Shown piece after piece: positions 35,442 through 45,151 of a DNA stretch of 64,000 bases; position 1 is the stretch's first letter, and each line of letters begins with the position of its first letter. Source of the stretch: JBBRCE01 sp038205115. Its GTDB lineage: Bacteria; Planctomycetota; Planctomycetia; Pirellulales; JBBRCE01. The notes below the pieces were generated by a model. That model was not told where the DNA came from and made no database searches. It saw only the letters and a program-made list of their open reading frames with translations. The position numbers were made by a program, and so were the translations under genes. Where the stretch lies: assembly GCA_038205115.1 (NCBI GenBank), contig JBBRCE010000013.1, positions 37,993 to 101,992 on the forward strand, in the 5' to 3' direction.

Positions 35442-36212
35442 ATGTCCAAACAGCACGGTCCAAAACAGCAGAAGAAACTGGCAAAGAAGAAGGCCAAGAT
35501 TCGCGACAAACACAAGAAGTTGGCGCAGCAGACTTCGCTAAACCCCATGATACGGTTGGCGTATGCCGAAAACTGGCCCATCCACGAAGCCCTCATCCCA
35601 GTCGAAATTTGGGAAGCGGGAATCGGGCATCTTATTTTGACGCGGCACATACCTGGCGGCGGACTGGCGATGGCTGTGTTTATGGTCGACGTGTATTGCC
35701 TGGGAATCAAGCGGGCATTTTGGCAGATTGTCACGCATGGCGAATACGAAAAATTGAAACAACGCAGCCAGCCGGACCTTGGCCCCACTCGGAAGGTCGC
35801 GCCCGAGTATCTTTGTAAGCTCGTCTATGATGCCGCCGAATATGCCGCTTCGCTCGGATTTTTGCCGCATTCCGAATTTCGCCACGCAAAGCTGCTGCTG
35901 GCCGGACTCGATCCTGCCTTATGTTCCGAACAGTTCACGTTCGGTCACGAGGGTAAACCGCTCTATGTTCGCGGTCCGAACGAAACGATCGAACAGGCCC
36001 ACCGAATTTCCATGACCGTGCAACAGCATGGCGGTCACTTTGTCGTGAGCGGTGGCCCCGAGGTGCTTAGAACGCTGGCGGACTTCGACCCTGCCAACGA
36101 CGACTTCGTGGATCAAGTCTATTTCGAAGATGAAGATGACGCAGATGAATGGGATGACCCAGGGAATTGCGACGATCTGCCGGAAACAGACGAGACGGAC
36201 CCACGCGGCTAA
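35442..36212 (+). CDS. Conserved-looking protein of unknown function
   Basis: 256 residues after GGAGG at eight bases. A very basic N-terminus (QQKKLAKKKAKIRDKHKKLA) is followed by a compact middle (AENWPIHEALIPVEIWEAGI, MAVFMVDVYCLGIKRAFWQI) and an acidic C-terminal tail rich in Asp/Glu (FEDEDDADEWDDPG). No signal peptide. The basic start suggests nucleic-acid contact, but I recognise no family and assign no function. Confidence 0.75.
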   Translation: MSKQHGPKQQKKLAKKKAKIRDKHKKLAQQTSLNPMIRLAYAENWPIHEALIPVEIWEAGIGHLILTRHIPGGGLAMAVFMVDVYCLGIKRAFWQIVTHGEYEKLKQRSQPDLGPTRKVAPEYLCKLVYDAAEYAASLGFLPHSEFRHAKLLLAGLDPALCSEQFTFGHEGKPLYVRGPNETIEQAHRISMTVQQHGGHFVVSGGPEVLRTLADFDPANDDFVDQVYFEDEDDADEWDDPGNCDDLPETDETDPRG

Positions 36213-36296
36213 CCGCCTGCTGGAATTGGAAACCGCTGGGCATTAAAATTGGTGAGTTGACATTTCGCCCACCAACTCGCTGCCCCCTTGCCTGCC

Positions 36297-38834
36297 ATGC
36301 CCTGCTTCTCGAATCCACTTCGCCAATATTTTTTGATGATTTCCGTTTTTTGCGGCGTGGCGCATTTTTTGATTGCGCCTCGGATTGCGCCGGCTGCAGA
36401 GCTCGATTTCTCGCACGAGGTGGCGCCGCTGCTCAAGCAGCATTGCGCCAAGTGTCACACCGGTGCTGCTAAAAAAGGCGGTTTCTCGCTCAACACGCGC
36501 GAAACGTTGATGGCTGGCGGCGAATCCGGCGCCGTGGTTGTATCCGGCAAAAGCGGCCAGAGCGACTTCATCAAAAGAATACTCAGCGACGACAAAGACC
36601 TGCGGATGCCGCCAGAAGGTCCGCGACTTCCGCCCGAGGCCATCGCCAAACTCAAGGCCTGGGTCGATGCCGATCTGCCCTGGGAGGCGGGGTTTTCTTT
36701 TGCGCCCCAGGCTTACGAACCGCCACTGAAGCCGCGTCGTCCCGAGTTGCCGCCGGCGGTGGCCGGGCGAATCAATCCTGTCGATCGCATCATCGACGCC
36801 TATCTGGCCCAGCATCATTTGCCTACGCCTAAACCGATCGACGACGGCACGTTTGCCCGCCGCGTGTACATGGATTTGATCGGCCTGCTGCCATCGGCGG
36901 ACGAGTTGCAGGAGTTTGTCGAGGATCGCGCAACCGATAAACGCGCCAAGTTGGTGCAATCGCTGTTGGCGCGCAACGCCGATTACACCGAGCATTGGCT
37001 GACGTTCTGGAATGATCTGCTTCGCAACGACTACGCCGGTACGGGATTCATCACCGGCGGCCGGCGGCAGATCAGCCGCTGGCTGTACGACGCGCTAAAT
37101 TCCAATAAGCCCTACGATCAATTTGTGCGCGAGCTGATTTCTCCGCCGACCGACGAAAGCCGCGGCTTCATCGATGGCATCAAGTGGCGCGGCGACGTGA
37201 GCGCGGGCCAGACTGTCGAAATTCAATTCGCGCAGAGCGTCAGTCAATCGTTCTTGGGTTTGAATCTCAAATGCGCGTCATGCCACGACAGCTTCATCGA
37301 TCGCTGGAAGCTTGAGCAGTCGTATGGTCTGGCAGCCATTTACTCGACCCGCTCGCTGGAGATCCACCGCTGCGATAAACCGATTGGCAAAATGGCGCAA
37401 GCGTCGTGGTTATTTCCGGAAATTGGCCAGGTGGATGCCACGGCCAAGCAGCCCGAGCGATTGAAGCAACTTGCCGCATTGATGACTCACCCTGATAACG
37501 GTCGTTTTACGCGCACCATCGTCAACCGTTTGTGGCATCGCCTGATGGGCCGCGGCATCGTGCATCCCACCAATGCCATGCAAACCGAGCCTTGGAACGC
37601 CGACCTACTGGATTTTCTGGCCGTGGAATTTGCCGACAAAAAATACGATTTGAAGCAGTCCATTGCGCTGATTGCCAACTCGGCCGCGTATCAAAGCCAA
37701 GCTCAAATCGTACGCCGCGATACCGACGACAAAGGCTACACCTATGCCGGACCGCGGGCAAAACGCCTGACCGCCGAACAGTTCATCGACGCCGTTTGGC
37801 AATTGACGGAAACCGCTCCCAAGCAAATCGATGCGCCGGTCGTGCGTGGGCTGGAGTTGCCCGACAAAATCGCCGCGCCGCTGCCGCCGGTCGAATCGCA
37901 CAGCAAATGGGTTTGGAATACGTCCGACCCCAGCAAGTCGCCCGCCGGCGAGACGATTACATTTCGCAAAGAGTTGGAGCTCAAGCAAGCGCCCGCGCAA
38001 GCCACCGTGGTGATCACCTGCGACAACAGCTACTCACTGCTGGTCAACGGCAAAAAGATCCAGTCGGGCGATAATTGGGAGCAGCCGGATCTCGTTTCTC
38101 TGGCCTCAAACCTCAAAGCCGGCAAAAACGAAATCTTGATCGTCGCCAAAAACGGAGGCACCGGCCCCAACGCGGCGGCACTATTCTGCGAAGGCCGGAT
38201 TCACTACGGCGAAAGATCTGCACCCGTGCCCAAGGCAAAAAAGGGCGCCAAGCCGGCTAAGGTTGTGGCAGCTGTCGATCCCGGCGAATTTGTTGCGATC
38301 ACGCTCGACGAAAGCTGGCAGTGGACCAAGTCGCAACCGGACGATAAAGGCAAGTTCAAAACCGCGCCCACCGACTGGCAGGCTGCGGTTCCGGTTGCCA
38401 ATCCGGCGGTTTGGACCGCGCGCGTAGGCGGCAAGCTTAGCGAGATGTTGTCGGAAATTCTTAACGCCCACCCGCGGATGGTCAGGTCATCGCTGGTGAA
38501 GAGCGATTTTCTGATGCGAGCGCTCGGACGACCGAATCGCGATCAAATCGTCAACGTGCGGCCCGAAGAACTGACCACGCTGGAAGCGATTTCGCTGAGC
38601 AATGGCCAAACGCTAGCCGACGCGTTGACGGCCGGCGCGCACAAAATGGTGACGCGCTTCGACTCGCCCACCGTGTTTGTGCGATGGCTTTATCGGTCAA
38701 CGCTGTGCCGCGAGCCACGAGCCGACGAACTGGCCGCGCTGCAAGAATCGCTGGGAAGCAAACTCACCGACCAAAACGTACAAGACGCTCTGTGGAGCGT
38801 GCTGATGCTGCCGGAATTTCAGTTGGTGCGGTAG
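36297..38834 (+). CDS. Planctomycete cytochrome C / DUF1549 / DUF1553 protein
   Basis: 845 residues from the ATG at 36297 (a TTG three codons earlier was not used). Signal region, then a cytochrome-like domain with CAKCH at 50-54 and MPPEGPRLPPEAIAKLKAWV, then DUF1549 (RRVYMDLIGLLPSADELQEF, LTFWNDLLRNDYAGTG), then DUF1553 with VNRLWHRLMGRGIVHPTNAM, a beta-sandwich insertion (LNGK-like, ITCDNSYSLLVNGKKI) and the end RWLYRSTLCREPRADELAAL, LMLPEFQLV. Usually encoded with DUF1501; here no DUF1501 is adjacent. Predicted extracytoplasmic and haem-binding; substrate unknown. Confidence 0.93.
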   Translation: MPCFSNPLRQYFLMISVFCGVAHFLIAPRIAPAAELDFSHEVAPLLKQHCAKCHTGAAKKGGFSLNTRETLMAGGESGAVVVSGKSGQSDFIKRILSDDKDLRMPPEGPRLPPEAIAKLKAWVDADLPWEAGFSFAPQAYEPPLKPRRPELPPAVAGRINPVDRIIDAYLAQHHLPTPKPIDDGTFARRVYMDLIGLLPSADELQEFVEDRATDKRAKLVQSLLARNADYTEHWLTFWNDLLRNDYAGTGFITGGRRQISRWLYDALNSNKPYDQFVRELISPPTDESRGFIDGIKWRGDVSAGQTVEIQFAQSVSQSFLGLNLKCASCHDSFIDRWKLEQSYGLAAIYSTRSLEIHRCDKPIGKMAQASWLFPEIGQVDATAKQPERLKQLAALMTHPDNGRFTRTIVNRLWHRLMGRGIVHPTNAMQTEPWNADLLDFLAVEFADKKYDLKQSIALIANSAAYQSQAQIVRRDTDDKGYTYAGPRAKRLTAEQFIDAVWQLTETAPKQIDAPVVRGLELPDKIAAPLPPVESHSKWVWNTSDPSKSPAGETITFRKELELKQAPAQATVVITCDNSYSLLVNGKKIQSGDNWEQPDLVSLASNLKAGKNEILIVAKNGGTGPNAAALFCEGRIHYGERSAPVPKAKKGAKPAKVVAAVDPGEFVAITLDESWQWTKSQPDDKGKFKTAPTDWQAAVPVANPAVWTARVGGKLSEMLSEILNAHPRMVRSSLVKSDFLMRALGRPNRDQIVNVRPEELTTLEAISLSNGQTLADALTAGAHKMVTRFDSPTVFVRWLYRSTLCREPRADELAALQESLGSKLTDQNVQDALWSVLMLPEFQLVR

Positions 38835-38866
38835 AGTCTGGCCACGAAGATAAACGGTTTGTCGTG

Positions 38867-39188
38867 ATGACCAGGCACGAAAATCGCGGCTTTGTAATCA
38901 CGAAAGAGCATCTCCACGAAGATCTGGCATATTCGGTCGATTTCACGGATTTCGAATACGTCATGAGCACCGGCGATGGCTTACCGCAGGCCTTTGCGAA
39001 TGCCGGTGAAGTTCGATCTGAAATGGGAAAGCTTGCAGAAGTTGGAAATCCTAGTTCCGGTGGCTCAACACCGCCTGATCGTCGAAACGGTTTATTCGAG
39101 AAGGCCGATCTTTCCACCACAAGTCGTCGCGTTCAGGATTGTCGCAAACGACTTGTGGTGGACCGGTGATCGGGCGTGGCAAGAGTGA
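38867..39188 (+). pseudogene. Possible remnant of a small protein gene
   Basis: Two protein-like stretches occur in different frames in the gap after the DUF1553 gene. First frame: MTRHENRGFVITKEHLHEDL then AYSVDFTDFEYVMSTGDG (38867 to about 38980). Second frame, ATG at 38976: VKFDLKWESLQKLEILVPVA then QHRLIVETVYSRRPIFPP and VVAFRIVANDLWW to a stop at 39186-39188. A frameshift near 38975 could link them. No family is recognised and both may be chance. Confidence 0.25.
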
Positions 39189-39246
39189 TTCGGCGGCGAA
39201 TTCAGGATGGTTCGCTGCGCGTCGCATTCTCGCTACGATGATTTCC

Positions 39247-39615
39247 TTATGGATTTACAGGGCCAGGATAAATCATTGTGCCTGCCGGAACGCTTGGCGC
39301 GGGCGTAGGACCGGTTGACGGTACAATCGTCGAACCCGGAATCGTCGTGCCTTCGCCGTAGTATGTGCCGCTGGTCGTACCGCAACTGCTGCCGCAAGAA
39401 CTTCCGCATGTGTCGCAACCGCCATAACCGCTCGTTACCGAGCCGCAGGAGTTGCAACCACCATACATGCGTGTGGCACCGTAAGACGGTGCGCATCCGC
39501 ATGCTGCCGCTTCGTACTTCGGCTCCGAACGGAACAAGCTGCAACCACTGCTGCAACATCCCGAACCGGCCGCTGTGAGCAGCGCTACCATTGTCAATCC
39601 GATGAGCCTCTTCAT
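39247..39615 (-). CDS. Cys- and Gly-rich small lipoprotein
   Basis: 122 residues. Signal with lipobox at GLTMVALLTAAGSG-CC, followed by a Cys/Gly/Ser-rich segment (CGCAPSYGATRMYGGCNSCG, YGGCDTCGSSCGSSCGT) and a Pro/Thr-rich end (STGPTPAPSVPAG). GGAG lies eleven bases before the ATG. Fourteen cysteines in such a short lipoprotein suggest metal binding or disulfide cross-linking at the outer membrane or cell wall, but this is inference. Confidence 0.7.
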   Translation of the reverse strand: MKRLIGLTMVALLTAAGSGCCSSGCSLFRSEPKYEAAACGCAPSYGATRMYGGCNSCGSVTSGYGGCDTCGSSCGSSCGTTSGTYYGEGTTIPGSTIVPSTGPTPAPSVPAGTMIYPGPVNP

Positions 39616-39745
39616 GGCTAACTTCTCCGTTCTAGGTTGGCAAAACTGCCTGGCGAGGCGGTGGGCTGAACAACTCTACAACGCAACTTGACCGATGCAA
39701 CCGACAGATGATAATTTTTTTCACCATGTTGCCTAATTCCCACAC

Positions 39746-41062
39746 GTGTCAGAATTGCGTGCTAAATTTAAGCAACGGCTTCGAACTCCCCTCGCACCGC
39801 AAAAAGTTTCAAACGTGCAAACTTCTCGCTTGCTTTTTTTACACTCATCGCTCGATCTGATTGTCGCCGCGCGTGGCATTCTAATTTCGCGCCGCGCTAT
39901 CAAACGCAGCATTGTGTTGGGTATCGCAGCGCTCGTCTTGTTCGTGACGTCATCGTCGATCAACTCGGCCGCTGAAAAGAAGCCAGTTGGCGAAGCGGCA
40001 CTGGCCGAAGCCATCGCCACGCAAGTTGCTGGCCAGCCCCTGCAGATGGCCGCTGCCGACTGCACGTCTTCGGCCACATGCAATGCGCCGTCAACCTGTA
40101 AGACTGCCATCACTGCTGGCTGCGGTTGCCCCAGCGGCCTGTGTCACGAAGGCGACCAAGTGTGGTTGGTCAGTTCGCGCGGAGTTGGCTGCTCTTGCGG
40201 CCTGGCTGGCGAAAATGCACTGACTATCTGTCGCTTGGACCAAAGCGGTCAGTGGCAACCGTCCGATCTCGATTCGCTGATTGCCAGTAGCGTTCCGTCG
40301 ATGCCCACCGACGTTTGGGTTCACGGCAATTGGACGGACGTCAACTATGCGCGCGGCCTGGCGCTGCGTGTTTACCATCGCTCGGTGTGCTGCGAAAGCG
40401 CGCGGCCGCCGGTGCGGTTTATTGCCTATTCTTGGCCCAGCGACCGCACGTCCGGCGCGCTGGAAAGTGTGCGGATGAACGCTCAGCGAACATTCCTCGA
40501 CGCCTACCTGTTGGCCCGCCTGCTGCAGCGATTTCCGGAGTCGACGCCGCTTTCGCTGACCGGCTTCAGTTACGGCGCCCGCATCGTTTGCGGGGCCGCG
40601 CATTTGTTGGCCGGTGGGTCACTCTCCGGCCGTCAGCTCAGTCAACCGCTAACCGGCCATTCGCAACTGAACATCGAGCTTTGGGCAGCCGCCATGGATA
40701 GTTGCTGGCTCGCGCCGGGGCAGTGCATGGGCCGCGCGCTGGCAATAACAGATTGCATGTTGGCGGTCGACGATCCGAACGACCGCGTTTTGGAACATTA
40801 CCGCTTGCTGTATGGTCGCCGCAGCGGCGCCACGGCGCTTGGCTACACGGGACCGGGCGGACTGTCGGCCGAATATGCCGCCAAAGTTTCGATCATGCAG
40901 ATTTACGCTCGCGAGCATGGTTCTGAGTATTACTACAGTAACGACTCGGTGATGCAACGCACACGCAGTTACATGCTGATGCAAACCGCGCCGGTCAACC
41001 GTTCGGTGGCAAAGCCGGTTGCCAAAGCGGCTGCCAAAACTCCAGCGGTCGCCAGTAAATAA
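39746..41062 (+). CDS. Secreted protein, Cys-rich start and alpha/beta-hydrolase-like core
   Basis: 438 residues from a GTG at 39746; the true start may be later, since no Shine-Dalgarno is visible and the signal (KRSIVLGIAALVLFVTSSSI) begins about residue 53. Twelve cysteines follow within about 80 residues (CTSSATCNAPSTCKTAITAG, GCGCPSGLCHEG, GCSCG). Residues about 190-330 look like an alpha/beta hydrolase: VWVHGNW (oxyanion strand), RFIAYSWPSD, and the nucleophile elbow LSLTGFSYGARIVCGA with Ser in GFSYG. Esterase or lipase activity is plausible but not shown. Adjacent to queG downstream. Confidence 0.6.
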   Translation: MSELRAKFKQRLRTPLAPQKVSNVQTSRLLFLHSSLDLIVAARGILISRRAIKRSIVLGIAALVLFVTSSSINSAAEKKPVGEAALAEAIATQVAGQPLQMAAADCTSSATCNAPSTCKTAITAGCGCPSGLCHEGDQVWLVSSRGVGCSCGLAGENALTICRLDQSGQWQPSDLDSLIASSVPSMPTDVWVHGNWTDVNYARGLALRVYHRSVCCESARPPVRFIAYSWPSDRTSGALESVRMNAQRTFLDAYLLARLLQRFPESTPLSLTGFSYGARIVCGAAHLLAGGSLSGRQLSQPLTGHSQLNIELWAAAMDSCWLAPGQCMGRALAITDCMLAVDDPNDRVLEHYRLLYGRRSGATALGYTGPGGLSAEYAAKVSIMQIYAREHGSEYYYSNDSVMQRTRSYMLMQTAPVNRSVAKPVAKAAAKTPAVASK

Positions 41063-41096
41063 TCGCGGGCGGGACCAGACCGTTCCACAGAATTTC

Positions 41097-42239
41097 ATGT
41101 CCGTTGCCGCACCTTCGTTGACCACTGCTCTGAAGGCCGAGGCCGCGCGTCTGGGCTTCACGCTCAGCGGCGTCTGCGCGGCGATTGCGCCCAGCGGCGT
41201 GCAGAATTTTCAGCAGTGGCTGGCCGCCGGTTACGCGGGCGAAATGCAGTATCTGCCCGATCGGGCGGCCGCCTATGAACATCCGCGTCACGTGCTCGAT
41301 GGCGTGCAAAGCATTCTGATGCTGGGCATGGATTACCGCACGGCTCAGCCGGAATCGCCGCAGCCCACGCAGGGCCGAATCTCGCGATATGCCTGGGGCA
41401 ACGATTATCACGATTTGATTCGCGATCGGCTCAATCAACTGGCCGATTTTCTCCGAACGCAGCAGCCCAATTGCCGGGTTCGCGGCGTGATTGACACCGC
41501 CCCGCTGCTGGAACGTGAATTTGCGCAACTTTCTGGCCTCGGTTGGATTGGCAAGAACACGTTGCTGCTCAACAAGCAGCGCGGCAGTTGGTTCTTTCTG
41601 GCGGCGCTGCTCACGGACGTTCCGCTGGACATCGACGCCCCGCACCAGACCGATCATTGCGGCACATGCACGGCCTGCTTGGATGCTTGTCCGACCGATG
41701 CGTTTGTTGCGCCCTACGTGTTGGACGCCCGCAAGTGCATCAGTTATTTGACGATCGAACTGCGCGGCGCAATCCCGCGCGAACTGCGCGCCGGCGTGGG
41801 AGATTGGCTGTTCGGCTGCGACGTTTGCCAAGACGTCTGCCCCTGGAATCACCGTGCGCCGCCGTCGGCCGAAGTGGACTTTCAACCGGCCGCCGGCGCG
41901 AATCCGCTAGAAATCGCCGAACTGTTCGCGCTGGACGAAGCCGGTTTTCGCAGCCGCTTCCGGAATTCGCCGTTGTGGCGAGCCAAACGCCGCGGCATGT
42001 TACGCAACGCGGCCATCGTGCTGGGCAATCGACCGAGCGACGAGGCGATAGAAATTCTGCGCGCCGGATTACAGGATATCGAGCCGCTGGTCCGCGGCGC
42101 TTGCGCCTGGGCGCTCGGCCAGCAGCGGAACGCGTGTGCTAGCGGTCTGTTGCTTGACCGCTTCGCCCTGGAAGCCGACGAGTCCGTGCGGCAAGAAATT
42201 CACGCGGCGCTGCAGGCTCCCAATTTCGATCGAGCTTAG
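41097..42239 (+). CDS. queG: Epoxyqueuosine reductase
   Basis: 380 residues from the ATG at 41097. Two [4Fe-4S] motifs are CGTCTACLDACPTDAF and CDVCQDVCPWN. Other family marks: VIDTAPLLEREFAQLSGLGW, GKNTLLLNKQRGSWFFLAAL, KCISYLTIELRG. The C-terminus holds HEAT-like repeats (PLVRGACAWALGQQ), as in QueG. It performs the last step of queuosine formation on tRNA, reducing the epoxide with cobalamin. No other queuosine genes are nearby. Confidence 0.96.
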   Translation: MSVAAPSLTTALKAEAARLGFTLSGVCAAIAPSGVQNFQQWLAAGYAGEMQYLPDRAAAYEHPRHVLDGVQSILMLGMDYRTAQPESPQPTQGRISRYAWGNDYHDLIRDRLNQLADFLRTQQPNCRVRGVIDTAPLLEREFAQLSGLGWIGKNTLLLNKQRGSWFFLAALLTDVPLDIDAPHQTDHCGTCTACLDACPTDAFVAPYVLDARKCISYLTIELRGAIPRELRAGVGDWLFGCDVCQDVCPWNHRAPPSAEVDFQPAAGANPLEIAELFALDEAGFRSRFRNSPLWRAKRRGMLRNAAIVLGNRPSDEAIEILRAGLQDIEPLVRGACAWALGQQRNACASGLLLDRFALEADESVRQEIHAALQAPNFDRA

Positions 42240-42249
42240 CACTCAGTTC

Positions 42250-42271
42250 GCCAATCGGGTTACTGATTGGC
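42250..42271 (+). other. Hairpin after queG
   Basis: Perfect 7-bp inverted repeat GCCAATC / GATTGGC with an eight-base loop, 10 bases after the queG stop. No T run follows, so it is at best a stabilising 3' structure or a Rho-assisted terminator; the spacer to ompH (about 240 bases) otherwise shows nothing clear. Confidence 0.3.
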
Positions 42272-42483
42272 ATTGGCAAATTCGCAAAAAAGCTGCGAGA
42301 AATCGGCCGGTTTCACAAAATCTGGCCGCAGCAAAATATTGGTCTTTACCGGCGGGGCTTTTCTCGCAACAATATCGCCCAATTCGCGTTTCTCCTCTGC
42401 GAGTAACGCACACGCAAGTTTGCGCCACCCGGCGCTTGTATTTGGGTCAAGGACGACCAGTAAAACAGCAAGGAGTGCTGACC

Positions 42484-43119
42484 GTGAAAGTTTCTATGCT
42501 CTCTGCCACACTTGTGGCATGTCTCATCGCGCTGGGTTCCACCGTCGCATTCGTTTCTGCTCAGGCTCCGGCCACGGGCGCATCCACCGGCGGCATTGCC
42601 GTCGTCGATGTGGGCAGGGTGTACGAAGGTCACGTTCGCTTCAAGAACGCGATGTCGAAGATGAAAACCGACGTGCAAGCGGCCGAAGCCCAATTGAAGG
42701 CGGATAGCGATGCGCTGCGGAAAATGGCCGAAAAAGGCAAGGATCTTAAGCCCGGTTCTCAGGAACTGCGTGCATTGGAAGCCAACTTCGCCAAGTTGCA
42801 AGCCGACTTCAACGTCAAAGCTTCTCTGCAGAAGAAAGATTTCCTGGATCGCGAAGCAAAAATCTACAATCAGGTTTACGACGAAGTCCGCGATGAAGTT
42901 GCCAAGTACGGCAAGTCGCGCGGATTGTCGGCCGTGTTCCGCTATACCTCGGCGCCAATTGACTCGACCAACCGAGAAGGCATCCTGCAAGGGATCAACA
43001 AGCCCATGGTTTACGTGTCGCCAGGTCTGGATGTCACCGACTGGGTACTCGCCCAGTTGAATGGCCCCAGCGCAGCACCAGGCGCGATTTCTGATCGCAC
43101 CGTGCCGGCCAACCGCTAG
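42484..43119 (+). CDS. OmpH/Skp family periplasmic chaperone
   Basis: 211 residues from a GTG at 42484 with AAGGAG nine bases upstream. Signal peptide (LSATLVACLIALGSTVAFVS), then the OmpH start IAVVDVGRVYEGHVRFKNAM, and a long helical section with heptads (KMKTDVQAAEAQLKADSDAL, RALEANFAKLQADF). Skp-like proteins hold unfolded outer-membrane proteins in the periplasm. It precedes lpxC and lpxA, the same association as in many Gram-negatives, and may share transcription. Confidence 0.88.
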   Translation: MKVSMLSATLVACLIALGSTVAFVSAQAPATGASTGGIAVVDVGRVYEGHVRFKNAMSKMKTDVQAAEAQLKADSDALRKMAEKGKDLKPGSQELRALEANFAKLQADFNVKASLQKKDFLDREAKIYNQVYDEVRDEVAKYGKSRGLSAVFRYTSAPIDSTNREGILQGINKPMVYVSPGLDVTDWVLAQLNGPSAAPGAISDRTVPANR

Positions 43120-43232
43120 CCATCCCCGTCATTGTGTTTGAGTGCGGACCGGCGAGATAACTCGAATCCTCTCGCCGGTCCGCAACTCGACTTCCCTTCT
43201 TGCCGGTTCCTGACACGATTGATTGACCGACC

Positions 43233-44117
43233 TTGATTTACGCGCAACGCAAGCAACGAACCATCGCCGCCCCGGCCGTCGTGCAGGGCTTCGGATACTG
43301 GAGCAGTCGCGATGTCCGCGTGGAATTCCGGCCCGCCGAAGCTCACACCGGACTCGTGTTTGTCAGGACCGATCTGCCGCAGCAGCCGCGTATTGCCGCC
43401 AACATTCAAAACCGTATCGAGACGCCTCGCCGTACGACGCTTTCGGCCCGCGGCGTTTGTGTGGAGATGGTGGAACATGTGCTGGCCGCTCTCGCCGGAT
43501 TGCAAATTGATAATTGTGAAATTTGGGTCGATCAGCCAGAAATGCCAGGTTGCGACGGATCGAGCTTGCCGTTCGTTCAAGCCCTGGACGCGGCTGGCGT
43601 CGTGGTGCAAGACGCCGATCGGCCGATGCTCTTCGTTCGCGAGATCACGCGCCTGGGTGGCAGCGACGAAAGTTGGGTCGAAGCCCGCCCCAGCGTGCAA
43701 ACGGGCATGACCGTACGCTTCCGCTTGGATTACGGCGCCGATTCGGCCATTGGCCGCCAGACAATACAACTACCGATTTCGCCCGAGTCATTTCGCCGCG
43801 AAATTTGCAACTGCCGTACGTTCATGCTCAAGTCCGAAGCCGAGTGGCTGCTGGCACAAGGGCGTGGCACGCGGGCGACTTCGAAAGACTTACTGATTTA
43901 CGATGCCTACGGTCCGGTGGACAACACGCTGCGCTTTCACGACGAATGCGTGCGGCACAAAGTACTCGACCTGATTGGCGACTTGGCGCTGGCTGGCTGC
44001 GATCTGGTGGGACACTTCATTGCTTACCGCAGTGGGCATCGGCTCAACGCTGATCTGGCTCGCGTGCTGTTGGCCGAAGGCGAACGGATCGAAGGCCGAC
44101 GACGTCGAACCGCTTGA
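43233..44117 (+). CDS. lpxC: UDP-3-O-acyl-N-acetylglucosamine deacetylase
   Basis: 294 residues from a TTG at 43233 (no better start visible). LpxC zinc ligands: H82 (EMVEHVLAAL), H242 and D246 (RHKVLDLIGDLAL); catalytic His 269 is in AYRSGH. The first half begins TIAAPAVVQGFGYWSSRDVR and has the glycine-rich Q-G-x-G-Y segment expected. This is the committed step of lipid A synthesis. It sits between an OmpH-type chaperone and lpxA. Confidence 0.93.
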   Translation: MIYAQRKQRTIAAPAVVQGFGYWSSRDVRVEFRPAEAHTGLVFVRTDLPQQPRIAANIQNRIETPRRTTLSARGVCVEMVEHVLAALAGLQIDNCEIWVDQPEMPGCDGSSLPFVQALDAAGVVVQDADRPMLFVREITRLGGSDESWVEARPSVQTGMTVRFRLDYGADSAIGRQTIQLPISPESFRREICNCRTFMLKSEAEWLLAQGRGTRATSKDLLIYDAYGPVDNTLRFHDECVRHKVLDLIGDLALAGCDLVGHFIAYRSGHRLNADLARVLLAEGERIEGRRRRTA

Positions 44118-44254
44118 TAAAACAACCTTGCCAACCTGGGCTCGCGCGAGACGTGCGGGCGGTTTGCAGACAACTCAAAAAATAACCGGCGATCGTTTTT
44201 ATGTTCGGCACGGATGCCGTTCCAAAACATCGTCACTGCCGTGGAGCGTCAAGG

Positions 44255-45061
44255 ATGGCTACCTACGTCGCCGACAACGTGTCGATTGATCCGCGGGCGG
44301 AAATCGATGTCGATGTGGAAATCGGTCCGTTCTGCGTGATTGGCCCGCATGCCAAGATCGGTCGCGGAACCCGTCTGGAAAATAACGTGACCTTGATGGG
44401 CCACGTTGTCATCGGTCAGCACAATCATCTCTACCCTGGCGTGGTGATCGGCGGCGAGCCGCAAGATATCAGCTATCGCGGGTCGGATACCAAAGTGATC
44501 ATCGGCGATCACAATATCATCCGCGAAGGCGTGACCATCAATCGCGGCAGCGAAAAAGAAGATGGCGTCACCTATATTGGCAATCACAATTTCTTCATGG
44601 CCTGCTGCCATGTCGCCCACGACTGCCGCTTGGGTAATCACATCATCATGGCCAATGGCACACTGCTTGGCGGCCATGTACACATTCACGACCACGCTTC
44701 TATTTCCGGCGCGGTGGCCGTGCATCATTACGCCACGATCGGCAGCTACGGCTTTGTTGCCGGTCTAAGTCGCGTTCTGCACGATGTGCCGCCGTTCATG
44801 CTCTGCGAAGGTTCGCCGGCGCGTCCGCGCTGCATTAACGTGGTGGCGCTCAAGCGCAACAACTTTACCGCCCCGGCCATCCAATGCCTGGCCGAAGCGC
44901 ATCGTTTGCTGTACCGCGCCAAGGTGGGCCTCGATCATGCCCGCGAAATACTCCGCGGCAACGATCAACTCGTGCCGCAAGTCAACGAGCTACTGGACTT
45001 CATTCAGCAGCAGCAAGAAGGCAAACACGGCCGAGCGCGCGAACGCCGCCGCGCCGCTTAA
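44255..45061 (+). CDS. lpxA: Acyl-ACP-UDP-N-acetylglucosamine O-acyltransferase
   Basis: 268 residues from the ATG at 44255, with GGAG eight bases upstream. Hexapeptide left-handed beta helix (IGPFCVIGPHAKIGRGTRLE onward) ending in a helical domain. The catalytic His is in VAHDCRLGNHIIMANGTLL (His 122), and the substrate-binding GGEPQDISYRG segment is intact. It acylates UDP-GlcNAc in the first step of lipid A synthesis. The downstream oxidoreductase may alter its substrate. Confidence 0.95.
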   Translation: MATYVADNVSIDPRAEIDVDVEIGPFCVIGPHAKIGRGTRLENNVTLMGHVVIGQHNHLYPGVVIGGEPQDISYRGSDTKVIIGDHNIIREGVTINRGSEKEDGVTYIGNHNFFMACCHVAHDCRLGNHIIMANGTLLGGHVHIHDHASISGAVAVHHYATIGSYGFVAGLSRVLHDVPPFMLCEGSPARPRCINVVALKRNNFTAPAIQCLAEAHRLLYRAKVGLDHAREILRGNDQLVPQVNELLDFIQQQQEGKHGRARERRRAA

Positions 45062-45151
45062 AACGCCGCATCAGCCAGGTTCGATCGCTCAACGTGCCAG
45101 GTACGCTTGGTCGATGCGTCCGACATTGAGCCGCAAAAAAGGTCCAGCCGC

